The notes under the pieces: generated by a model | Database searches by the model: none | What the model was told of the DNA's origin: nothing | The model's input: only the letters and a program-made list of their open reading frames with translations | Assembly: GCA_032158295.1 (NCBI GenBank) | Contig: CM063255.1 | Coordinates: forward strand, 2,754,501 to 2,818,500 | DNA from: Pycnopodia helianthoides | Taxonomy: Eukaryota; Echinodermata; Asteroidea; Forcipulatida; Asteriidae | Length of the DNA: 64,000 bases | Reading direction: 5' to 3' | Shown here: positions 53,801-63,845 of the stretch, in pieces | How positions within the stretch are numbered: the first letter of the stretch is position 1 | Layout: the number at the start of each line of letters is the position of its first letter | Translations under genes and position numbers: made by a program

Positions 53801-54486
53801 ATGATGTGTGTACAAAACCAACCTACAGTTGCCGGGACCAGCGTTGCTGCTCGCGGAGTACCAGTTTGTTCGGTAGACCTTTGCGAGCGCAGCAAGCGCC
53901 ATATTTGTTATAACACTCACACTGTTTGAAGAGGACTGGGAATGACGGTAAGAATTTATTGCTTTTTAACAATTTTAAATTTGCGGAGTGGATTTTCTTG
54001 ACCCATGCAACGCTCAATGAGATTCCAAGGAACACGTAGAGCCTAATTTTGGCGAGATCCGATTTCAAATGAGAACTCCAGGTGCAGAAACGTAAATGAA
54101 AAAAAGTTTTGTATTGTAGTTTGTACATGGACCTCTCTGAGTGTGAGGTTCATGGAACCTCATAATTCTAGGACAGGAGTAACTAGCAGTGGTGGCAAAA
54201 AACATCTGAACAAACAGTGTGCATGTGAATTTGATACACAAGTCACATTCACACTGTGTTTTCAAAAATAATATCAATCACGATTTCACTCAGATCACTC
54301 AGTCTCACTCTCAGATAATGAGACGTTTTCTAACTTCTATTTCTAAGTTTAAGTAAAATAATTTTAACATAACAATTGTCTTGAGTTTTAGAAAACTCAA
54401 TGATGGCAGTTGAGTTGTCATGGTTGTTGAATGCGACCGTAACGTCCAACAAACTTACCTTTTCTGTCTCTTTTTGATTTCGGCAT
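41661..54486 (-). CDS. mrto4: mRNA turnover protein 4 homolog (MRTO4), complete, 7 exons
   Basis: Coding exons, 5' to 3' on the minus strand: 54486-54459, 51845-51787, 50267-50164, 46199-46050, 44941-44790, 43279-43203, 41864-41661; total 774 nt, 257 aa. Every junction has GT..AG and the phases fit. The protein starts [20 protein letters not shown] and contains [36 protein letters not shown] and [15 protein letters not shown]. It ends in an acidic Asp/Glu tail (about residues 234-257). MRTO4 is a nucleolar paralogue of ribosomal protein P0. It holds the P0 site on pre-60S particles and is released during late 60S maturation. Length is close to the human 239 aa, the excess being in the tail. 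Introns 1-6 are loaded with repeats but no exon is damaged, so the gene is likely functional. Confidence 0.95.
43203..43279 (-). CDS. mrto4: mrto4 exon 6
   Basis: Encodes [18 protein letters not shown] then PEQARIL; acceptor CTTTTCAG, donor GTAAGA. Confidence 0.95.
43290..43650 (-). mobile_element. tRNA-Leu-derived SINE in mrto4 intron 5
   Basis: Minus strand head GTCATGGCCGAGCGGTTTAG ... GGGTTCGAATCCCGGTCATG folds as a class II tRNA with CAA anticodon. The body then has GTCCTTGAGCAAGATGC and AAATGGGTACCTGCGAGG, typical of deuterostome SINEs. The tail runs into mrto4 exon 6's flank. Confidence 0.8.
44253..44634. mobile_element. TTAA MITE (TGGTAATTGTCAAAGACC family), intact
   Basis: TTAA at 44249-44252 and 44635-44638; ends AGACACTGGACACCTTTGG and ACCAATAGTGTCCAGTGCC. 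The interior includes a GAGACCTCACGCGTGAGGTCTC palindrome, here split 44438-44459. Confidence 0.88.
44790..44941 (-). CDS. mrto4: mrto4 exon 5
   Basis: [20 protein letters not shown] ... [17 protein letters not shown]; donor GTCAGT is slightly non-consensus. Confidence 0.95.
45601..45980. mobile_element. TTAA MITE (ACATTACAGAATTGG family)
   Basis: TTAA at 45597-45600; the right end (TTACCAATTCTGTAAT) has lost the terminal bases. Relatives: 30247, 49125 and an inverted one at about 54885-55224. Confidence 0.75.
46050..46199 (-). CDS. mrto4: mrto4 exon 4
   Basis: [20 protein letters not shown] ... [12 protein letters not shown]; phase 1 in, phase 2 out. Confidence 0.95.
46229..46528. mobile_element. 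TTAA MITE, 300 bp, next to mrto4 exon 4
   Basis: TTAA at 46225-46228 and 46529-46532. It begins only 30 bp beyond the exon 4 acceptor, so it may supply part of the branch-point region. Confidence 0.75.
46668..47355. repeat. 20-bp minisatellite, ~34 copies, in mrto4 intron 3
   Basis: Unit AAACACCTTTGAATTTGGTG with a frequent GGTG/GGCG variant and a few indels (for example at 47070 and 47235). Three overlapping open frames on the minus strand (46591-47348) arise because a 20-bp unit with no stop codon stays open in every frame. Confidence 0.95.
47560..48010. repeat. Element with TTAGGAT-rich ends and an internal tandem pair
   Basis: Ends with GATTAATCCTA..CTTAGGATTGG at the left and CTCATCCTAAG..TAATCCTAAGTTAGG at the right. 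The interior has two ~100-bp copies (AGTAGAACGTA ... TTTGACGTTTCAGAA) at about 47727 and 47876. Confidence 0.65.
48428..48803. mobile_element. TTAA MITE (TGGTAATTGTCAAAGACC family)
   Basis: TTAA at 48424-48427 and 48804-48807; relative of 44253 and 50892. Confidence 0.8.
49125..49325. mobile_element. Internally deleted TTAA MITE
   Basis: TTAA at 49121-49124 and 49326-49329 with both termini intact but only 201 bp between them. Direct deletion derivative of the 45601 family. Confidence 0.8.
49791..50023. mobile_element. piggyBac-like MITE copy 1 (CCCTC ends)
   Basis: CCCTCTTGCTGTCTGACC ... CCTACTGTCAGTGAC in inverted sense; TTAA kept at 50024-50027. Inverted partner at 52508-52718. Confidence 0.8.
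50164..50267 (-). CDS. mrto4: mrto4 exon 3
   Basis: [20 protein letters not shown] then [14 protein letters not shown]; donor GTAATT. Confidence 0.95.
50371..50850. repeat. Cluster of foldbacks in mrto4 intron 2
   Basis: Hairpin 50371-50456 (GTATTAGCTCCCCGAGGTA inverted). Hairpin 50651-50707 (CGCATGACAAGTAGACTGTC inverted, 11-nt loop). Outer inverted ends ACTATACCTTATACATATTC (about 50485) and GAATATGTATGAGGTATAGT (about 50812). Confidence 0.8.
50892..51508. mobile_element. TTAA MITE carrying a nested MITE
   Basis: TTAA at 50888-50891 and 51509-51512. The family body runs to 51264, is split, and resumes at 51486 with ATTACCAAAAGTATCCACTG. Confidence 0.85.
51265..51485. mobile_element. Nested 221-bp MITE (AGACCC ends)
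   Basis: AGACCCTTCCCATGAAATATG ... CATATTTCATGGAGAGGGTCT. The host reads TAATTACC when it is removed, giving at most a 2-bp (AT) duplication. Internal arms TTGGCAAA/TTTGCCAA. Confidence 0.8.
51787..51845 (-). CDS. mrto4: mrto4 exon 2
   Basis: [19 protein letters not shown]; acceptor TTACACACAG, donor GTACGG. Confidence 0.95.
52508..52718. mobile_element. piggyBac-like MITE copy 2, inverted relative to 49791
   Basis: TTAA at 52504-52507 and 52719-52722; termini CCCTCCTACTCTTGGC and TCAGACAGCAAGAGGG. TTAA plus CCC ends suit piggyBac. Confidence 0.85.
53095..53470. mobile_element. 376-bp foldback, TAG...CTA ends, 9-bp TSD
   Basis: TAGACCCAGTTATACTGGGG ... CCCCAGTAACTGGGTCTA with ~105-bp arms. 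Flanked by ACCTAGGGC at 53086-53094 and 53471-53479. The centre holds further GGTGCCCTGCCTCAAC / GTTGAGGCAGGGCACC hairpins. Confidence 0.88.
53497..54182. repeat. Large inverted repeat, ~290-bp arms, ~100-bp spacer, in mrto4 intron 1
   Basis: 53497-53792 is mirrored by 53895-54182, with the inner 195 bp nearly identical (CGCCAAAAATAGGCTCTACG against CGTAGAGCCTAATTTTGGCG). Transcribed as part of the mrto4 pre-mRNA it would form a long hairpin. Confidence 0.9.
54459..54486 (-). CDS. mrto4: mrto4 exon 1 (start codon)
   Basis: ATG CCG AAA TCA AAA AGA GAC AGA AAA G then [15 protein letters not shown], the conserved basic N terminus of MRTO4. Confidence 0.93.
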
Positions 54487-54884
54487 TGTTGAATCGTATT
54501 TTTGTAACCAAACAGAACGGCAACGCGCATGGAATGTAAATACAGGCAAAATGCACACCACATGGACAGATCTAATGCGAATCTACACGTGTTTCGCAAT
54601 AGCAATATCAGTGTGTGTAAACGGTGTTGGGAAAGACGTCCGGGAATCAAACCCTCTTTAGGTGCCCGACTGGTGAAAATATCGATTCCAAATTAACTTG
54701 AGCTGATTCGGATACACAATAATTTGGAATCGATTCCAAGTTGTTCGGGGGGGGCGGGGGCGGGGGGAACACGTTGTAGTTACACCATTTATGTTCAAAG
54801 AGTTGAAAAAGTACATATAGTTGCATTTTGAGGCAGGGTGTAAAGTAATTTTCTGTGGGGATGTGTGTGACTTGTTAATCATTA

Positions 54885-55224
54885 CTTTTTGATCACAGAT
54901 TTACATAAAACTTACACGGTCTAATGATGATGATAGTAGAAAACATCCCTTGAAATATTTCTATCTGAAATGCCATATTTGATGAGAAATGAATAAACTA
55001 ATTTTCCGATTGGAGTATCGCTCAGTGAGCGTTTTATTCATTTGTTGAATCTATATGATTTCATGCAAATGTGTAATCGGTTTTCACTATTTTCTCGTGA
55101 CCCAGTTGTCCGAGCGATCTCAAACAGTACGAGGTTTGTCAGTTTATGTATATGGTGGATTACATAAAGTGTTTACACTGCCAGCAACTGTTTTGTTAGC
55201 AAAAACCAATCCTGTAAAGTTCCT
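54885..55224 (-). mobile_element. TTAA MITE, inverted copy of the 45601 family
   Basis: Ends GCAAAAACCAATCCTGTAAA then GTTCCT and TTAA at 55225-55228; left end lost. Confidence 0.7.
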
Positions 55225-55737
55225 TTAAACAACTATTATTTTTTTAAATAAAGATGATTGGTCTCGCTACTGGTGGTTGTAGGGTCTTTGTGTATGTATT
55301 TCCTCAACTTTAGCAGCTTACTTTCTGGCGGAAATTTCTGGATCGTGATAGTGATCCTAGGAGTCTATGTGCTTTCATCAGAAGCGGCAATCGGGGTTTT
55401 CCCCGGCCCGCTAATCCAAGTCCAAACAGTCAGTACTTTGTCGTCCATGTTTTAATCCAATTTCAGCATAATTCGGTAAAACAAGGAGGGTAGTGGTAGC
55501 AATGAAGGGGACAAGCCAAGTACAGTGTACATATTATACAAGAAAGTAACGGGTGAATGAATCCAATAACAAAAGGTGGAATCGGTGACTAGAGAGCTAT
55601 ACTCATTGTAGTGGGACAGGAAACCACGGAAAGGAGTAAAATACCAAATAACCTCACGTCCCATGCATGCGCCATCCCGGCCGAGAGGCTAAGGCTTTTT
55701 AACGGTCCTAAATAGCTGTTGAAAACTGCAAAAACGA

Positions 55738-55893
55738 ATAAACAAACAATCAAACAAACAAACACCCCAACACCCCAACAAACAAACAAACAAACAAACA
55801 AACAAACAAACAAACAAACAAACACCCCCAACAAACGAACAAACAAACAAACAAACAAACACACAAACACCCCAACACCCCAAACTAACAAAC
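55738..55893. repeat. AAAC microsatellite
   Basis: AAAC repeats interrupted by ACACCCC motifs; open in several frames as a consequence. Confidence 0.95.
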
Positions 55894-56234
55894 CTAAGAA
55901 AATAATCTTTATTTGAAAAACACCTGCTGTTCTAAATGCAAAAAGTATCTGTTGCAAGGCCCGATTTTCACCGAAATATAAGTTTTTTGTCAGAGTTTTT
56001 CTCGAAACGAATTTTGGCAGATGATGTCCTTTTCTTCATCTTTTTTTCCGAGACGTGACAAAAATTAATTAGCCTTAGACAATGCACGAAATACCCGATA
56101 CAAACTAAATTTGCAGTATATTATTATGACTGTGTGGAGTCCTGAGGTAATTTCAGGACCTGACATTATATTTAACTAGGGGGGGGGGGCATTACCACTT
56201 CTTAGACGGACTTTATAACTTTTCTCGAATCTAT

Positions 56235-56235
56235 A

Positions 56236-56276
<41 letters not shown>

Positions 56277-56330
56277 GATATATTTATATAGCGCATAATG
56301 CAGAAAGAAGCCTATATGCGCAACACAACA
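56235..56330 (-). mobile_element. LINE 3' tail with AAT array
   Basis: Reverse complement of the tail at 18735-18775 (ATGCGCTATATAAATAT), preceded by about 13 AAT repeats. Confidence 0.65.
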
Positions 56331-57192
56331 CATAAAAACAATGACATAAATATAAAAGTAAGTTACACAACTAAATGTGGCTATATTGAATTTCCTTTAG
56401 AAAACGGACCTATAGCATTCTTTAAATATTTCAACAAGGATTTATTTCCTTTATTGCCCTTTAACGTGCTAAATTATTATTTATGAAGGAAAATTAATCC
56501 TTTTTTTTTTCCTGAGCTAATAATGTGGGCGGCGCTCTGCCCCATTTGATTGTCGGTGAATAAGACCATATGAGCAGTGAATTATGCAGGTGTGCGGGGC
56601 TAGGTGTTGATAACACATCCAATCACTTTGAGGGGAGTGCATGGATCATCTCCGTTGTACGAAATTCATTGATTATTCTGATTTCTCCTCATCTATGATG
56701 ATGATACCTGGCTGCTGCTTGTGTGACGGTGAACCCGCAGCTACGTGCAATAATTACATGCACTAGATAAGAATGCTTCGGAATACTTCATGGATGATCT
56801 CATTCATGCCGCTGACGAATTTTTTACCGCACTCTGACCAATGGTGCCCGTGGTAACAGTGACGTTCTAACCAGCCCGTGTGATTCATCGCTGGAAACCC
56901 CTCACAAGGAACTGCATTTGGCTAGCCACTATGCATGCGCTATGTAGTGCAAGGAGGAAGGGTCTTCCGAGGATGTGATGCGGCTTAATGTAGTGCACGT
57001 GCTAAAAATTAAAAATAAACTAAAAACACGACTGTAAATAATTAATTGTATCTCTTTAAATCCTCATCAATGCTGTATTGTCATCATTTGATGTTAGTTT
57101 TAACTTCAATTATCATTGCAGAAAACAGTTGGGAAAATGTTGGTGGCGTATGAATATTTGTATTAATTGTGGTGTAAATAGTCAGTGTAGTA

Positions 57193-57203
57193 GCCGCCAT
57201 TTT
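57193..57203 (-). promoter_or_regulatory. YY1-type site in 14-3-3 promoter
   Basis: GCCGCCATTTT, reverse complement AAAATGGCGGC, a consensus YY1 motif about 90 bp before the start codon, a common placement near the transcription start of housekeeping genes. Binding is inferred. Confidence 0.5.
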
Positions 57204-57291
57204 ATGATCCTGACCCGACTGTCTGCTGAACTTGAACCGTGAATATTCGGCATTTCCTTCGTCAATTGTCAATTTTTCCCTTGGTTTCAAG

Positions 57292-57612
57292 ATGTCGGGT
57301 GAGGGTGGAAATAAAAGAGAAGAGTGGGTACAACGTGCCAAGCTTGCTGAGCAAGCAGAGCGATATGATGACATGGCAGAAGCCATGAAAAGTGTGACAC
57401 AAGATTTCGGAGATTCATCAGTCCTGTCTAACGAAGAGAGGAATCTACTTTCGGTCGCCTACAAAAATGTCGTTGGCGCTCGGCGTTCGTCTTGGAGGGT
57501 TATCAGTAGCATCGAGCAGAAGTCAGAGAGCAGTGATAGAAAAAGGGATATGGCAAGGGTGTACCGGGAAAAGATTGAGAAAGAATTGAACGAAATCTGT
57601 AAAGATGTCCTG
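57292..57612 (+). CDS. 14-3-3 protein, coding exon 1
   Basis: ATG in context TTCAAGATGTCG; 107 codons, then CTG|GTGAGT (phase 0). Begins [20 protein letters not shown] and contains [20 protein letters not shown], the invariant 14-3-3 block. Lys58 and Arg65 correspond to the phosphopeptide-binding Lys49 and Arg56 of the zeta isoform. 14-3-3 proteins are dimeric cytosolic adaptors that bind phospho-Ser/Thr motifs; the dimer interface helices lie in this exon. It is closest in style to the beta/zeta group; isoform not decided. The slightly longer N terminus (SGEGGNK) is the only divergent part. Confidence 0.96.
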
Positions 57613-59034
57613 GTGAGTTGACAAAATGTCATGAAGTGTTGGCCGTCCGACAAAAATGACAGCCACTGTTCACTGCCAATCATGGCGGCATGTCATAACT
57701 GTCCTCCATGTCTTGTCATGAACGCTACACGACACGGCCAATGACATAATAATTTGATAATTATATGGCAGGTACACTGTGGAGATTGTCATTAAAAAGG
57801 CAATGGTTTTTCATGAACGATGTTAACATAAATATTTATGTGCGACTCGGTTGTGTGTGTCTGATGCCACTTTCAAAAGGGAATTTTTTTATTTTAGATT
57901 TTTTGTAAAATGGCGGTTTGACTTTATCTTCCTTTTTATAAATATTTTTCTGTAATGCTGTGATGAGAAACTGGTAAGTAAAACGCTTTTTATTGACCTT
58001 TAAAAAGAAAATTCAAGGGGGCATTCCAACGCGCAGCTGGGCGGAACTCTCGCGCACTCGTCATTCTCAAAAGGAACTGAAAACATAGGCATTGAGCAAG
58101 TAGCGCTCCAAGGTAGAACTCCATGGTAGCGCCGTCAAGATCATCGTAGACCCCAAATTGCTTATTTTTCATGATTGACACTTTGTAATAGATAGGTTTT
58201 TAATACGTGTTCCTCTGACAATCAGACAATGTTCTGTCGACCTTTCATGCACAGGTAAGGATGACCGATGATTATAATTTGACCTTTAATTAAGCATATT
58301 TTGAAGTGGTAGTTGATGTGGCAATTATTGCGAAATTAACGTTAATAAAAAAAAAACAGGTGAAAAAAGTGCTGAATCTGGCCACTCCCAAGCCCTGTGA
58401 GCAATGAGTGTGACCAGAAGCACACTTTTTCATTTAGTGTAGATCATATCTATGGCCAACTCGGACAAGAGAAGATTATGGCCCATGTACAGATGTACTT
58501 TTGTCATAGTGCGTGAAAAGGTAATGTGCGGCACTCGTCCCCATGTTTCTGGAATGTGTTATGAAGACTTAACTGAGTGAGGCTGTCAAGTGAGTGAGAC
58601 TCAATTCTGTTTTGGGGGTAGGCACTATTTACATGACGATGTAGTATTGAGATGGCAGCGTAAAAAGGCAGGGTATGTATTCGTTAGCAGCCAGATGAGA
58701 CTTTCTTTTTCTTTAGAAAGCGTTAATGAAGAATGGCATTGTCCTGAATACGCAAAGTGACTGTTTTGGGATATACATGTGCAAAATGTTAGTCTGGTTC
58801 CGTACCAACATTTGTTGTGACTTCATATTCACGCACAGAAATCAGACCATTTGCAATGTCGAGACTTTATTTCCCGTAAGAACTTTACCTTTTACGTGGG
58901 TTGCAAATGAGAGAACATCCCAAAGTGACATTCATGGGGATTAACAGCACCTTTTGATTTGAAAAATTTGCATTATGTTGGTGGAACAATGAACAAATTT
59001 CTGACCCTTTGAGTTGACTTGAAATAACAAGGCG

Positions 59035-59800
59035 TGTCATGGCCGAGCCGTCCAAGCACGTCCACTGGACACAAGCTCTGGTGTTTCTGATCAGCAGAGC
59101 GTGGGTCAAGTCCTGGGCTTGACATTTGTGTCCTTTTAAGCAAGACACTTAACCGTTATTCGGATGGGGCGTTAAGCCGTAGGTCCCATGTTTGTGTAAT
59201 GCATGTAAAAGAACCCAGTTACAATATTATCACTAAGAGAAGGGGCATTCCCCCGTGTTTCTGACAGTTGTAGCTGAATGTGCCGCAGTACTTTGTAAAC
59301 TAAAAGGTGTTACATAATTCAAAAATCACAAACTTCTAAAAAAAACTAAACCTGTCTCTGGAAATTATAATAATAATAACAGGCCTTGCGCTTAAGCTTT
59401 TTGTGAAGTAGCCCGCCGGGCCAGTAAACTTTTGCATTTGACTTGCCCCCAGGAAGTTTTAGTACCCCAGATATAAACAAGAATTGCCATATAAATGTAA
59501 TGTTCTGATGTGTTAATGATTAACGATGATATGAAGTTATATTCACACACCCAATAACGATTAACACATTTTATTCATTAATTATTTACATTTGAAAAGG
59601 AAGAAATGAGCATTTTAAACAAGTAGGTTGCACAGTTTTTAGTAGCCAACAGGGCAAGTTGAGAAGTGGTGTTTACTAGCCCATATCATTTTTTACTAGA
59701 CAATGTACGCCGGCTAGTGTTAAGGGCGAGCCCTGATAATAAGCGCTTTGAGACGCCTGTAGATAAAGCACGATATAAAAACTCATTAGTAGTATTATAA
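59035..59800 (+). mobile_element. tRNA-derived SINE split by a nested element
   Basis: Head GTGTCATGGCCGAGCCGTCC ... GGGTCAAGTCCTGGGC, body AAGCAAGACACTTAACCG and GGGGCGTTAAGCCGTAGG, tail AAGCGCTTTGAGACGCCTG at 59742. The tail is separated from the body by the element at 59380-59735. Confidence 0.75.
59380..59735. mobile_element. hAT-like element, 356 bp, nested in SINE
   Basis: Ends CAGGCCTTGCGCTTAA and TTAAGGGCGAGCCCTG, CAGG-type hAT termini, in an AATAATAA target. A fragment of the same family lies inverted near 45200-45265 (CAACTTGCCCTGTGGGCTAC). Confidence 0.7.
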
Positions 59801-61830
59801 ACAAGTTCAGCCCTTTTTTTCAGGGGAAATGGCAGGTTTGGGTGAAGTCCTACTGTGTTTTAAATCAACTCCACCAACATGTGTGCATTTGTGAAGAAAA
59901 ACTAGCTGTGTAGCCTTTAAACAACAATATGTTTATTGAGTTGCAGAAGTAGAATTTTGTCCAAATGGAGAATGGAGAGTTAAAATGAATCAGATTAAAT
60001 TCAGCGTCGAGAGGAAAAAAAAAAACCTTGATTTTTCCTGTAAGGAATTTGCTTTCAGCACTGGGGTTATGCATTGGAATTTGACATGAAGTATCTTGCT
60101 GTATCAAATATCCAAGGAAAGGGTCTGTGCACAAAATTGTCATTGAAGAATGTAGGTATTCCCAGGTATTATCAGTTTGGTTACATCAGGCTTCTCTCCA
60201 TGTACAAGCTACAACACACAACACAATGTAGCGTATCGTTCCGATATGCGTACATTTGTGCCAATACGCTAACAAATAATTTTAAAAATATAACAAAATT
60301 GATAACAAATTTCACAAAAATCATAAAGAGAAAACTATTTAAAAGCTCGAGATTGCACAGCAGGGCTTTTTAAACCAACATTAACACCAAGTAGAAAATA
60401 TTCCAAAGACCTCATTTAAATTCATCGTCCTTCGGCCAAACTTCCTAAAGCTCAGTCTAGAATGCCCCACAGTTTTGGGGAGAACCCTGTGTAACACTAA
60501 GTTAAAGGGCTGTGTCATCGTGATCAAAGCAGGCCAGTGCTGTACATGAAAATATACTCGCAGGCATGGGTGCGCTGTCCATGGTATGGAGGCAGGGCGC
60601 ATTGCATGCAGTAACTGGTCGAGAGTTCATAATTCCATGCACAGCCACAGGCCTGCTTTGATCATGATGACACCGCCCCTTGAATGGTTACATGTAGATT
60701 CAGTGCACTCCCAATTATTACGAATAATGATTATGCAGTCTATCCCCACACACCCCAAAAAAGACCCAAATTGCCATCAATGAATCTGGCTCTAATTAGC
60801 AGAGGTTGGTTATTATCCTCAAGGGGGGATTCATCTTAATGAATTTAGCATGACCAGCTGGCACCATTGCTCAGTAGAATGCATTGTCCATGCAGGAAAG
60901 TGTAACAAAAAGATTACATGATCAATGTCTTGAGGTTTATATTAAGGAGCTAATTTGAAAATGTGAATTTCTCAACTGCATGTACATGTACATGTACATG
61001 TAGTCAGGTAGCGCAGAATACAATGTACATGTGACATTATATGCGACATCATGTATGTCAGTGAAGAAAAAAGTGGTTGCTGAACAAACATTTTTCTCAA
61101 TGATAACAAAAATTTTATTCTGAAAAAATATGAAGTATTTTTCTTTTACCTTATTAATTAGTGGTAAAAATTTAAAACTGAAGAAAGTCAATATCAGTGT
61201 CGATAATGTTCTCGTTCAATTCCGAAACTTGGTGCACTGATAGTTACATGTGGATTGCGCAATAGCCTATTGCGCAATCACCATGCCCTCATTTTTGTCA
61301 TTATTCAAGAACAGTCTTGCATTTGCCAGGTTCTAGTTCTAGCCGCATTCTGAAGATGTTCTGCCTCTTAATTCTTTGTAGTAAACATATTGTATGGGCT
61401 GTGTATATTAGTGGCACAAGTTAACGGCTAAGAATAAACTGGATACACCTAGCGTGTCTGAATCATGTAGATGTATTCACCACATGATATCATATTCCAG
61501 ACGGGCATGTAGGTTATGTATAATTCACAACCACGACGGAGGAAATTGAAATGGTCAGACAGTATATACCGTCATGGAGATGGATTAATTGATTGGAGAA
61601 TCTTTTTTAAAAAGTCCTGAGCTCCTGACATCGTCTTCTTAGTTGTAATTTGAGAAACACAATGCATAGAACTCGAAAGCACATTATTGAGAGAGCAATT
61701 GAAGTACATGTAGATCTTTCAGAGACAAGATTGTCGACTCTTGACCCCCTTCATTGCATGTCTGAAGATATTCATTAAAACCCTAACGATGCTAAATACA
61801 ACAATATGCAGCAACAGTCGTTGTAATCTG

Positions 61831-62110
61831 TTGCATTTGGCAGTCAACTGAGATGTCATTCTTCGACTGAATTTGTTGCATTTAGCAGTCAAGTGACACT
61901 GACTTCATATTGGTGTGGCATTTTGTTGTATTTGGCAGAGTTTATGGTCCCACATATTAGCCAAGTCACCAAAGCTACACTTCTGTGCATACTGTTGCAT
62001 TTAGCAGGGCAAACGCCCTTGCTCAGTCCTAACACAAACAACATGCCTGCACATGTTGCATTTGGCATGGTTCTCATTTCAGCTGTGTTGCATTCTGTTG
62101 TATTTGGCAG
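61831..62110 (+). repeat. Six copies of a TTGYATTTRGCAG motif in 14-3-3 intron 1
   Basis: TTGCATTTGGCAG or a close variant at about 61831, 61876, 61926, 61994, 62056 and 62098, same strand, spaced 42-68 bp, with unrelated sequence between. Confidence 0.75.
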
Positions 62111-62131
62111 GGTATGTAGAGGGACCCTAAC

Positions 62132-62154
62132 GGGGGGGGGGGGGGGGGGGGGGG
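62132..62154. repeat. Poly-G tract, 23 nt
   Basis: Uninterrupted G-run in the intron; the longest G/C homopolymer in the window. Confidence 0.97.
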
Positions 62155-63038
62155 CTGGTAAGGGTTTTACGGGGAATTCTGAGGTGGGTATGGCCTAGAG
62201 AAACATGTACTGTACATGTATGTACTGTACATGTATGTACCATGGAATGTGTGTATGCACTCCCAGATGCATAGTGTGTCTCGGGAGAATAAAACGGCAA
62301 ATTGCAAATACATGTAGTAAATCTCACAAAGGGTATCAGTGTGCCAGATGTACATGTAAGACCTTGTTTTGCCAGTCTCAGGAATCTCAAAGCACATGTT
62401 CAGTGCACATTGTATACACATGTACATGGGAAGAAAAAAAATTCTAATTCAGGCATAAACATTTGCCCAAGGGCAGTATAATAAATTCAGAAAATCAACA
62501 ATGACCTATGCATGTGCACTTGAGGAGTGAGTCATGCCAACAAGTAAGAGATACGTCCATATACTCACAGACTTAATTTGTTTTAAAAAATAACACTTAA
62601 AAATCACTAGTGGTACTTGTTGAAGATTTTCATACATATGCAGAATATTTGATTGGCAATGTTTAAAACAAATGTGTTTTTTTGTGCTTATTTTATACAA
62701 ACTAATAAACACAAGAGTCCATAAAACAAGCACAGTTCATTCCTCCTTGATCTTTTGCTTGCTATGTATTGACCCCTTGCATCGACTACACACACGGAAA
62801 CTGTCTGCCACGCCTGCAATTTTTTGAGTTAAATTTCACGCAAAGATGTTGCAGTACATGTAGATGCTAATGTATGACGCCTAAAATGCGCAACACATTG
62901 TACGACACAGCTAGGGACGCCGACTCCCAAAAGGGCGCAACCAAGTGTGATGATGACCTTTGGTTTTTTGGGGTCAATAGCTTGCGCACAGCTAATCAAC
63001 ATAGAGTCAATATGATCTTCCTCAGGTTTTGATAAACC

Positions 63039-63195
63039 ATGGCAGGCCTCGAATTTCGCCACGGCACCACAGCAATTGCTATGGGTGCCCTTAAAAACCT
63101 TCAATACAAATTCAAAGTTTTCCTCATTGGGTGCCCTTCATTTCGGGGAAATTGCCGTGCCCTTTTGAACACGAAGTTTGAGGCCTGCCATGGCA
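63039..63195. mobile_element. MITE with CCATGGCAGGCCT termini
   Basis: CCATGGCAGGCCTCGAA ... TTTGAGGCCTGCCATGG, inverted. Confidence 0.75.
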
Positions 63196-63217
63196 TTCCA
63201 TTGCTTTTGAAGCGCAT

Positions 63218-63380
63218 GCCTGGAATTACACGGAGGCCACGCAGGCCATGGCCTCTGTTGCCCTGGTCTTGGCCTTGGTGCCCCTTCAAAAGTCTCTCAT
63301 AGACTTAAAGATTTTCTAATGGAAGTGCCCTTTACAAAATGAAAATGGCCTTGCCCTCTCCGAGAGATGAAATTCCAGGC
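63218..63380. mobile_element. MITE upstream of 14-3-3 exon 2 (GCCTGGAATT ends)
   Basis: GCCTGGAATTACACGGAGG ... GATGAAATTCCAGGC. A near-identical direct copy begins at 63846, downstream of the exon. Confidence 0.85.
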
Positions 63381-63600
63381 TTGGACCTTCATGAAGGTCT
63401 GATACGAATTTACATTTTTCTCACTAGTACATGTAGCTGCTGTTCCCAAGTGAGCTGTTCCCTCTCTATAACAAACTTTATGGCCTGCGTCATTCAATTT
63501 CAGTCAACCTACAGATGCTTTACTTGTATATGTTTTGATAACAGACAGTTTGTAGATGTCAAGTTACCTAATGGTTGAATCATGTTTCTGTGTCTTGCAG

Positions 63601-63733
63601 ACTTTGTTAGACGAAAAACTCATCAAAGAAAAAGTCTCCGCCGACGAGAAGGGAGAGAGCAAAGTATTTTACCTAAAGATGAAGGGCGACTATTACCGGT
63701 ACCTAGCAGAGGTTGCACATTCTGACAAAGCAG
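63601..63733 (+). CDS. 14-3-3 protein, coding exon 2
   Basis: Acceptor CTTGCAG, then ACT TTG TTA GAC; 44 codons plus one base before GTGAGA (phase 1). Encodes [20 protein letters not shown] then [18 protein letters not shown]. Arg140 and Tyr141 match the phosphate-binding Arg127 and Tyr128 of 14-3-3 zeta. The rest of the protein lies beyond the window. Confidence 0.96.
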
Positions 63734-63845
63734 GTGAGAAACTTTACACAACACACCCAGCACACGGTAGGACAGGAGCTTAGGTCAGTCAACTTAGGAG
63801 AATCTCTTCAGGATGTGATCTGGACGCACTGGGAGACTTTTACAG

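Larger units (their letters stand above)
55229..57190. other. Intergenic region upstream of the 14-3-3 gene
   Basis: Holds an AAAC-type array with CACCCC interruptions (55738-55893), a G-run (about 56180-56189) and an AAT array (56235-56274). A reversed LINE tail (GATATATTTATATAGCGCAT) reaches about 56330. No exon seen. Confidence 0.5.
57613..63600 (+). other. 14-3-3 intron 1 (5,988 bp)
   Basis: Bounded by GTGAGT and TGTGTCTTGCAG. Contains a SINE (59035), a nested hAT-like element (59380), a motif array (61831), a G-run (62132) and two MITEs near the 3' end. I found no alternative exon. Confidence 0.85.

Noticed and set aside
55589..55957. ORF with VCLFVCLFV repeats, membrane-like
   Set aside because: Translation of the AAAC microsatellite.
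57084..57386. Minus-strand ORF over the 14-3-3 first exon
   Set aside because: Antisense shadow of a clear coding exon.
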